64,000 bases of DNA. It comes from CAZGEA01 sp964524515. GTDB taxonomy: Bacteria; Patescibacteriota; Microgenomatia; UBA8517. The position numbers and the translations under genes are program-made. The notes below the pieces were generated by a model, which saw only the letters and a program-made list of their open reading frames with translations, did no database searches and was not told where the DNA came from. This document shows positions 58,673 to 64,000 of this stretch, piece after piece; the first letter of the stretch is position 1; the number at the start of each line of letters is the position of its first letter. The DNA lies in contig CAZGEA010000001.1 in assembly GCA_964524515.1 (NCBI GenBank), positions 124,001 to 188,000 of the forward strand, read 5' to 3'.

Positions 58673-60196
58673 TTATTTTAACAGGTCATAATAAAATATT
58701 CCCAACATGTTTGAAGTCTTTGCAGATTTTATATTAAATGATTTATTAACTAATCTATCTAATATTTTCTGATCATAAATTGAGACACTACTTACTACTT
58801 TTTGGTTTTCCATTTCAATTTCTGGAAATTTTCTAGTATTTACAAATTCAGTTGCACTAATTGATGCAAAAACAAAAGCAACTGAAAAAATATTTGTTAA
58901 TTGCCATGAAGCAAATTTTATTGCCAAATTTACATTTTTGTATTCGTCTTTGTATTTACTACTGTTAATTAAAACCACTAGTCTTCGATAGAAAAACACA
59001 ATCAAAGCCAAAGTTCGAGTTATCAAATTAAACATTCCATAAAATGGAAAAATGAAAACAACCCAAACGGCTTCTTTTCTGCCCATAATTAGCCAAGTAA
59101 CCAACTCACAAATAAAATATATTACATAAGTCACCGCTAAATATTCAGGATTTCTAATAAGTAGAACTAATCCTCCAACTCTAATTGGATCAAGAAGCGT
59201 AAGTAAAAATGTATTGTAAAATGCTTCATATCTCAATCTCCATGGGATATCTCGCATTGTAAAAACTAACTTTAAATAATTTAGAAAATTTGCATAAAAT
59301 CCAGGGTTCCAACCCAATACTCTTTGGGTAAATAGTACTTTGATATTTGATGGAACTTCAGTTTTAACTGTAGAATCTACAATCACAACTCCCTTTTTCA
59401 TCTCAGTTAAATGTATTAAAAGTGTTCTTTGTAAATCCTCACCTGAAAATTCACCTGAATGTATTTTAGTCTGTCTAATTAGTTCATCTGTATAAAATAA
59501 CCCAATTGCACCAGAAACATTTTGAACAGTTCCTGTACTATTGTGAAACATACGTCCTATGTCCATGCTTTTTCTGTACTCATGTGTTTGAAGTTCCGTT
59601 AAGTAATTTTCCTTAATTGGAAGTACTCTAAATGCAGCCGCCTCATAACCTTCATCTAATATATTAGTAGGAACAATTGCGTTCCCCAAAATAACATCAT
59701 CATCCATTATTAATGTATATGGCACTTTTACAAGTTCAAGTGCTCTATTTATTGCCTCAACTTTACCAACTCCCTCTTTAATGTCTAAAACACGTACTCC
59801 ATATGATTTTGCAACTTCAACAGTATTGTCAGTTGAACCATTCGAAGAAACAATTATTGATTTTGCAGGAAACTTTTTAAGAAGTGATTTAAGTGTTTTT
59901 CCTAAAAAATCTCCTCCATTGTGACATGGAATAACTACGTTTACTTTTGACAAATCCTCAACAGACTTAATTAACCTCTTTGGAGTCAATGATTCAATTA
60001 TTGTTTTAATACTATCAATAAAAAATACTGGAATAATAATTGTTAAAATATTGTTAGCACTTGAATCAGATACTGAGTTTTCAATAACTACTAAAATATA
60101 CAAAACAAACAAATATAGGTTAAACCACATAAGTGATTTATCTGTAAATATTTTATTCATTCTATTACGAATTAGTGAAAGATATGAAAAATTCAT
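58673..60196 (-). CDS. Membrane GT2 glycosyltransferase (synthase-like)
   Basis: The 507-residue protein has N-terminal helices, a GT2 domain (VIPCHNGG, SSNGSTDN, LIMDDDVIL as the metal-binding DxD, SGEDLQRTLL) and about four C-terminal helices. This resembles processive polysaccharide synthases of the hyaluronan/cellulose synthase type, though QxxRW is represented only by TQRVLGW. It may build an exported polysaccharide. GATAAT lies nine bases before the ATG. ABC-F follows in the operon. Confidence 0.88.
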   Translation of the reverse strand: MNFSYLSLIRNRMNKIFTDKSLMWFNLYLFVLYILVVIENSVSDSSANNILTIIIPVFFIDSIKTIIESLTPKRLIKSVEDLSKVNVVIPCHNGGDFLGKTLKSLLKKFPAKSIIVSSNGSTDNTVEVAKSYGVRVLDIKEGVGKVEAINRALELVKVPYTLIMDDDVILGNAIVPTNILDEGYEAAAFRVLPIKENYLTELQTHEYRKSMDIGRMFHNSTGTVQNVSGAIGLFYTDELIRQTKIHSGEFSGEDLQRTLLIHLTEMKKGVVIVDSTVKTEVPSNIKVLFTQRVLGWNPGFYANFLNYLKLVFTMRDIPWRLRYEAFYNTFLLTLLDPIRVGGLVLLIRNPEYLAVTYVIYFICELVTWLIMGRKEAVWVVFIFPFYGMFNLITRTLALIVFFYRRLVVLINSSKYKDEYKNVNLAIKFASWQLTNIFSVAFVFASISATEFVNTRKFPEIEMENQKVVSSVSIYDQKILDRLVNKSFNIKSAKTSNMLGIFYYDLLK

Positions 60197-60250
60197 GAAG
60201 CAGCTATTATCTCAAAATATATGCAAATTTGCAAACTATAAGATAAACAA

Positions 60251-60301
60251 TCTCAAAGTAATTTGAGACCAATTGACAAATGCAACTCAGTTGCATACAC
60301 T
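60251..60301 (+). promoter_or_regulatory. Leaderless fur/zur promoter with two palindromes
   Basis: TTGACA (60273-60278) and TACACT (60296-60301) are 17 bases apart; transcription should start at or next to the A of the ATG (60307). The spacer is filled by the perfect palindrome TGCAACT-C-AGTTGCA (60281-60295), in the 7-1-7 form of Fur-family boxes. A second palindrome, TCTCAAA-GTAA-TTTGAGA (60251-60268), lies upstream. Confidence 0.75.
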
Positions 60302-60306
60302 AAACA

Positions 60307-60726
60307 ATGAATATAATTCTGCAAAATTATTTAGATAAAATTAAATCAAAGGGGCATATAATCACACAAACAAGAAAATCTATCTTAGAGATTTTCTCCA
60401 ATCACCCATCCCCTCAATCAGCATCAGACATACTAAATTCGCTTAAAAAAAATAACATATCAGTCGATAAAACAACAATTTATCGAGAATTAGAATTCTT
60501 ACTAAATCAAAACCTAATTAATGAAGTTCACTTTGATGACGGCAAAACAAGATATGAAGCAACTGACGAAAAACACCATCATCACTTAATATGTAATAGT
60601 TGTGGCAATATAAAAGATATTGATATTGAGGAATCAAATTTTTTATCAAATATTGAAAGCAAATCAAGATTTCGTGTTATAAAACACAAAATAGAATTTT
60701 TCGGATTATGTATAAACTGCCAGTAA
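60307..60726 (+). CDS. Fur-family metal regulator, probably Zur
   Basis: The 139-residue protein is a Fur-type winged helix (TQTRKSILEIF, DKTTIYRELEFL) with the HHHHLIC metal region and two CxxC zinc sites (CNSC, CINC). It precedes and overlaps (19 bases) a zinc/manganese ABC transporter, so it most likely represses its own operon under metal-replete conditions. The palindrome in its promoter is the probable operator. Zur is favoured by the ZnuABC-like partners; Mur or Fur cannot be excluded. Confidence 0.9.
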   Translation: MNIILQNYLDKIKSKGHIITQTRKSILEIFSNHPSPQSASDILNSLKKNNISVDKTTIYRELEFLLNQNLINEVHFDDGKTRYEATDEKHHHHLICNSCGNIKDIDIEESNFLSNIESKSRFRVIKHKIEFFGLCINCQ

Positions 60727-61628
60727 AAATTAAATTATCTCCAATTCCACTATTAGTTATATTTAGTATTTTTATTTTTTCTGTATTTATTTTTTTAATA
60801 ACATTTACAAAAAATCAGAATAACTCAAATAAAATTACAATAACAACATCATTCTATCCTCTTTGGGAATTTACAAATAACATTTCTGGTACAAATATTA
60901 ATGTAATAAACATCACTCCACCTGGTATTGAACCACACGACTTTGAACCAACAACAAAAGATATTGAAGATATTTTCAATTCCAAGATATTTATATACAA
61001 TGGCGCAGGAATTGATAAATGGACTGACAAAATTTTAGATAAACTAAACGATCGGGGCATTGTCGTAATTAATATGACAGAAAATTTAGGAATAGGGCAA
61101 AATTCTGATCCACATTTCTGGCTCAATCCACTTCTTGCTTCAAATGCAGTTGATATTATTCAAAATGAAATCATAAAAATAGACAGTAAAAATTCAAATA
61201 TTTACACAGAAAATTCTAATAAATATAAATCCCAGTTAACAAAATTACTTTCAGATTTTGACAAAAATCTCGCGTCTTGCAATAAAAAAATGATTATTAC
61301 TGCACATGATGCTTTTGAATATCTTGCAAAAAGATATAATCTAAAAGTTATATCAATTTCAGGAATAGAGCCGAATATTGACCCTTCAACTAAACAAATC
61401 GCAAATATAATTACTACTGCAAAAAATAACAAAATAAAGTATGTATTTTTTGAATCTCTTTTGTCACCAAAAATTTCTCAATCAATCGCAAACGAAATCG
61501 GTGGTGAAACATTAATGTTTGATCCGATCGAAGGAATTTCACAAAATGATATTCAAAATGGCTCAAATTACATATCAATTCAATACAACAACTTGGACAG
61601 TTTAAAAAAAGCGCTAGAATGTAATTAG
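60708..61628 (+). CDS. znuA: Metal ABC transporter substrate-binding protein (ZnuA-like)
   Basis: The 306-residue protein has an N-terminal signal anchor (about 13-33) and a cluster A-I metal-binding domain. Candidate ligands are His in EPHDFEP, DPHFWLNP and ITAHDAF, plus a late Asp in FDPIEG. The His-rich loop of many ZnuA proteins is absent. It captures Zn2+ or Mn2+ outside the membrane for the ATPase and permease that follow. Confidence 0.9.
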   Translation: MYKLPVKIKLSPIPLLVIFSIFIFSVFIFLITFTKNQNNSNKITITTSFYPLWEFTNNISGTNINVINITPPGIEPHDFEPTTKDIEDIFNSKIFIYNGAGIDKWTDKILDKLNDRGIVVINMTENLGIGQNSDPHFWLNPLLASNAVDIIQNEIIKIDSKNSNIYTENSNKYKSQLTKLLSDFDKNLASCNKKMIITAHDAFEYLAKRYNLKVISISGIEPNIDPSTKQIANIITTAKNNKIKYVFFESLLSPKISQSIANEIGGETLMFDPIEGISQNDIQNGSNYISIQYNNLDSLKKALECN

Positions 61629-61629
61629 T

Positions 61630-62385
61630 ATGAACGAAAATTTAAAAACAATAATTGAAACAAAAAATTTAAACTTCTCTTATTCTCACCACAACGTAAT
61701 CGAAAACGTAAATTTCAAAATAAATGAAGGTGACTATTTAGGTTTAATTGGACCAAACGGATCAGGTAAATCCACTTTAATTAAATTAATTCTTGGCCTT
61801 CTAAAACCAAATTCAGGTTCAATAGAACTTTTTGGAATGCCACCAAGTCCAAATACAAAAAAATACATTAGCTACATTGCCCAAAAAAGAGTTGAGAAGG
61901 ATAACGATTTACCAATTAATGTATACGAAGTAGCACTTACTGGGAGAGTCGCACAAAAAGGATTATTAAGAGGTTTCGGAAAGGATGATTTTCAAGCAGT
62001 CAATTCTGCTCTTTCTCAAGTAGAAATGTCTAAATTTAAAAATTATAAAATGTCAGATTTATCAGGTGGAATGAAGCAAAGAGTTTTGATAGCTCGTGCT
62101 ATCGCATCAGAATCAAAATTATTAATTTTAGATGAACCAACAGTTGGCATTGATACAAAATCTCAAGATGAATTTTATAGTTTACTTTCTGATCTAAATA
62201 AAAACAAAAGAATTACAATATTAATTGTCTCCCATGATATTGATGTAATAGCAAATGAAGTAAATGTTTTATCATGTATCAATAAAACAATGATTTATCA
62301 CGGTGCTCCTAAAAAATTTATAAAGGGTGAATATGTTGATAAATTATTAGGGAAAAATAGAAAATTTATAATCCATGATCACTAA
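61630..62385 (+). CDS. znuC: Metal ABC transporter ATPase (ZnuC-like)
   Basis: The 251-residue ABC ATPase shows Walker A GPNGSGKST, signature LSGGMKQR, Walker B LLILDEP and switch His in VSHD. It follows the binding protein by one base and overlaps the permease gene by 11 bases. It powers zinc or manganese uptake. Confidence 0.93.
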   Translation: MNENLKTIIETKNLNFSYSHHNVIENVNFKINEGDYLGLIGPNGSGKSTLIKLILGLLKPNSGSIELFGMPPSPNTKKYISYIAQKRVEKDNDLPINVYEVALTGRVAQKGLLRGFGKDDFQAVNSALSQVEMSKFKNYKMSDLSGGMKQRVLIARAIASESKLLILDEPTVGIDTKSQDEFYSLLSDLNKNKRITILIVSHDIDVIANEVNVLSCINKTMIYHGAPKKFIKGEYVDKLLGKNRKFIIHDH

Positions 62386-63190
62386 CATAATTGAATTTTT
62401 ATCATTTAGTTTTATCCTTAAAGGAATTCTTGCCGGTTTAATAATTGGCATAATAGCCCCATATATCGGATCGTTTATAGTCCCTAAAAGATATGCACTA
62501 ATTTCCGACACACTTTCTCATGTAGCCTTACTTGGTGTTTCAATGGGAGTATTACTTGGCATTATGCCCACAATCTCAGCAATTGTTGTTACTGTTGTTT
62601 TAAGTATTTTAATAGAAAAATTAAGATCTTCCGAAAAAATACAAGGCGATACATTACTTGCTGTTTTTCTAAACGCAAGTTTGTCATTAGCACTTATTTT
62701 TATAAGTATTTCAAAAAATACTTCAATAAACATTCAATCATATTTGTTTGGAAGTATTACAACTGTCACGAATTTAGAATTAACAACAATATTTATAGTA
62801 GGGTCAATCGTCTTTTTTATTTTACTAATACTAACAAAAGAATTAATTTTTATTACATATGATGAAGAGAATGCAATCGCACAAGGAATTCCAGTTAATA
62901 TAATTAATTCAGTTCTAATTGCATCAACCGCTACAATTATCGCTCTTTCAATCCAAATAATCGGTGCATTACTAATTGGAGCATTAATTGTTCTTCCTAC
63001 AATCGCTTCCTCACTTATTTCAAGAAATACACTAGAATTCAGAATTTATGCTATATTATTTGGTCTAGTAGCAGTAGTATCAGGAATACTAATTTCATAT
63101 TCATTCAATCTCCCTACTGGATCAGTTATAGCACTAATTTGTACCATGGAATTAATTTTAACTAGTTTGTTTAAAAAAATAATTAAATAA
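62375..63190 (+). CDS. znuB: Metal ABC transporter permease (ZnuB-like)
   Basis: The 271-residue membrane protein has about eight helices and the ABC-3 family pattern (GSFIVPKRYALISDTLSHVALLG, IIGALLIGALIVLPTIAS). With the preceding ATPase and binding protein it forms a complete uptake system under the upstream Fur-type regulator. Its TAA stop shares a base with the pyrD start (TAATG). Confidence 0.93.
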   Translation: MITNIIEFLSFSFILKGILAGLIIGIIAPYIGSFIVPKRYALISDTLSHVALLGVSMGVLLGIMPTISAIVVTVVLSILIEKLRSSEKIQGDTLLAVFLNASLSLALIFISISKNTSINIQSYLFGSITTVTNLELTTIFIVGSIVFFILLILTKELIFITYDEENAIAQGIPVNIINSVLIASTATIIALSIQIIGALLIGALIVLPTIASSLISRNTLEFRIYAILFGLVAVVSGILISYSFNLPTGSVIALICTMELILTSLFKKIIK

Positions 63191-64000
63191 TGTTTCAGTC
63201 ATTTGAAGAAAAAACCTACAAATCATTAATTAAACCAATCCTATTTAATTTTGATCCAGAAACTGTTCACGAATTAATGCTTTCATTTGGAGAAATTAGC
63301 CCAAATATTCCAATATTTAATAATTATTTAAAATCAGTACATTCTAAGAAATTTAAGAATTTAAATCAAAAAATAAAAAATATAAATTTTGATTTGCCAA
63401 TTGGTTTATCAGCGGGTTTTGATTATGAAGCAAAGTTAACGCAAGCACTTCCCCTATTAGGTTTCGGTTTTGGAACAATCGGGACAATAACTAACAATGC
63501 ATATATTGGAAATCAAAAGCCAAGACTTGCAAGACTTCCAAAATCTAAATCACTTTTAGTAAACAAAGGATTTAAAAATAACGGGATAGATAGAATTTTA
63601 TTAAAACTTAAAAATCACAATTTCAGTATTCCAATTGGCATTAGCATAGGTAGAACTAATACACCACTATTCAAAAACTTAACCGAAGCAATTCAAGACA
63701 TAAAAACATCGTTTAAAAAAATAGAGAATAGTAATATAAATTTTTCATATTACGAATTAAACATTAGTTGTCCAAATTTAAATGGAAATATTGATTTTTA
63801 TAGACCTCAAAATCTTAAAAAATTACTAACAGAAATTGATAATATAAAATTAAAAAAACCACTTTTTATAAAAATGCCAATTAACAATTCAGATAATGAT
63901 CAATTAAAAATGCTAAAAATAATTTCTCAAAGTAAAGCGATAGGTGTTATATATGGAAACTTACAAAAAGATAGAACAAACAATTCATTTGATAAAAGTG
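63190..64000 (+). CDS. pyrD: Dihydroorotate dehydrogenase, class 2-like (3' partial)
   Basis: The frame runs off the right edge. An N-terminal helical extension (FNFDPETVHELML) typical of quinone-linked class 2 enzymes is followed by the FMN barrel: GLSAGFDYEA, GTIGTITNNAYIGNQKPRL and NISCPN. The catalytic-base position holds Cys, as in class 1, where class 2 normally has Ser. It makes orotate for pyrimidine synthesis, fitting pyrG elsewhere in the window. It is coupled to znuB by TAATG. Confidence 0.9.
   Translation, partial: MFQSFEEKTYKSLIKPILFNFDPETVHELMLSFGEISPNIPIFNNYLKSVHSKKFKNLNQKIKNINFDLPIGLSAGFDYEAKLTQALPLLGFGFGTIGTITNNAYIGNQKPRLARLPKSKSLLVNKGFKNNGIDRILLKLKNHNFSIPIGISIGRTNTPLFKNLTEAIQDIKTSFKKIENSNINFSYYELNISCPNLNGNIDFYRPQNLKKLLTEIDNIKLKKPLFIKMPINNSDNDQLKMLKIISQSKAIGVIYGNLQKDRTNNSFDKS

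Overview
The window is AT-rich, dense bacterial DNA from a small genome, very probably a member of the Patescibacteria (Candidate Phyla Radiation), and most likely of the Microgenomates type. Reasons are the short enzyme variants (threonyl-tRNA synthetase without a TGS domain, trigger factor without a PPIase domain), the many ATGA gene overlaps, the many promoters placed directly against start codons, the envelope glycan genes and the sortase. The lineage is an inference. TGA is used as a stop (genes ending at 1147 and 2757), so the UGA-to-glycine code of Gracilibacteria and Absconditabacteria does not apply. Fifteen tRNA genes are present, four of them for leucine.

Layout. 1-5.2 kb: an envelope operon of two GT-C-like membrane proteins and a glycosidase-like barrel, then a sortase with its LASTG substrate. 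5.2-17 kb: thrS and yggT, a PIG-L deacetylase, a glutamine amidotransferase, and an operon of trigger factor, a DUF5660-like protein, a zinc-site protein and an M20 peptidase. 19-25.7 kb: RRM protein, Nramp-like transporter, hydrolase, holin-like protein, Y-family polymerase, DUF192. 26-38.6 kb: glycosyltransferase, glyS-dsbB-dsbA, a second glycosidase-like barrel, MFS transporter, DRG-type GTPase and a dense tRNA cluster. 38.6-47.7 kb: pyrG, a LUD protein divergent from an HxlR regulator, and a GT4/(alpha/alpha)6 fusion with a GH130 protein. 47.8-53.5 kb: an island at tRNA-His with a serine-recombinase remnant, a terminase-small-subunit-like protein, a thermonuclease and an ATPase/HNH pair. 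53.6-64 kb: YdeI-like and DUF1801 proteins, a phosphagen kinase, an ABC-F protein, a membrane GT2, a Fur/Zur-znuACB operon, and the start of pyrD.

Two gene styles alternate. Housekeeping genes mostly have a -10 box 5-12 nt before the start codon (near-leaderless) or overlap the previous gene. Between them sit about fifteen small orphan genes that I do not recognise. Each has its own -10 box, a 30-90 nt leader, a clear Shine-Dalgarno and usually its own terminator; several share leader words such as GCACATTT or AGCCTSGC, and some are visibly richer in GC.

The best candidates for something new are: (1) the ATPase/HNH pair at 50.6-53.3 kb, Septu-like but with an N-terminal domain resembling AbiJ-NTD3; (2) the scattered orphan cassettes with related leaders; (3) a complete phagosen-type (arginine/creatine kinase family) phosphagen kinase; (4) a small RNA candidate at 27.2 kb; (5) overlapping divergent -10 elements at three intergenic regions.
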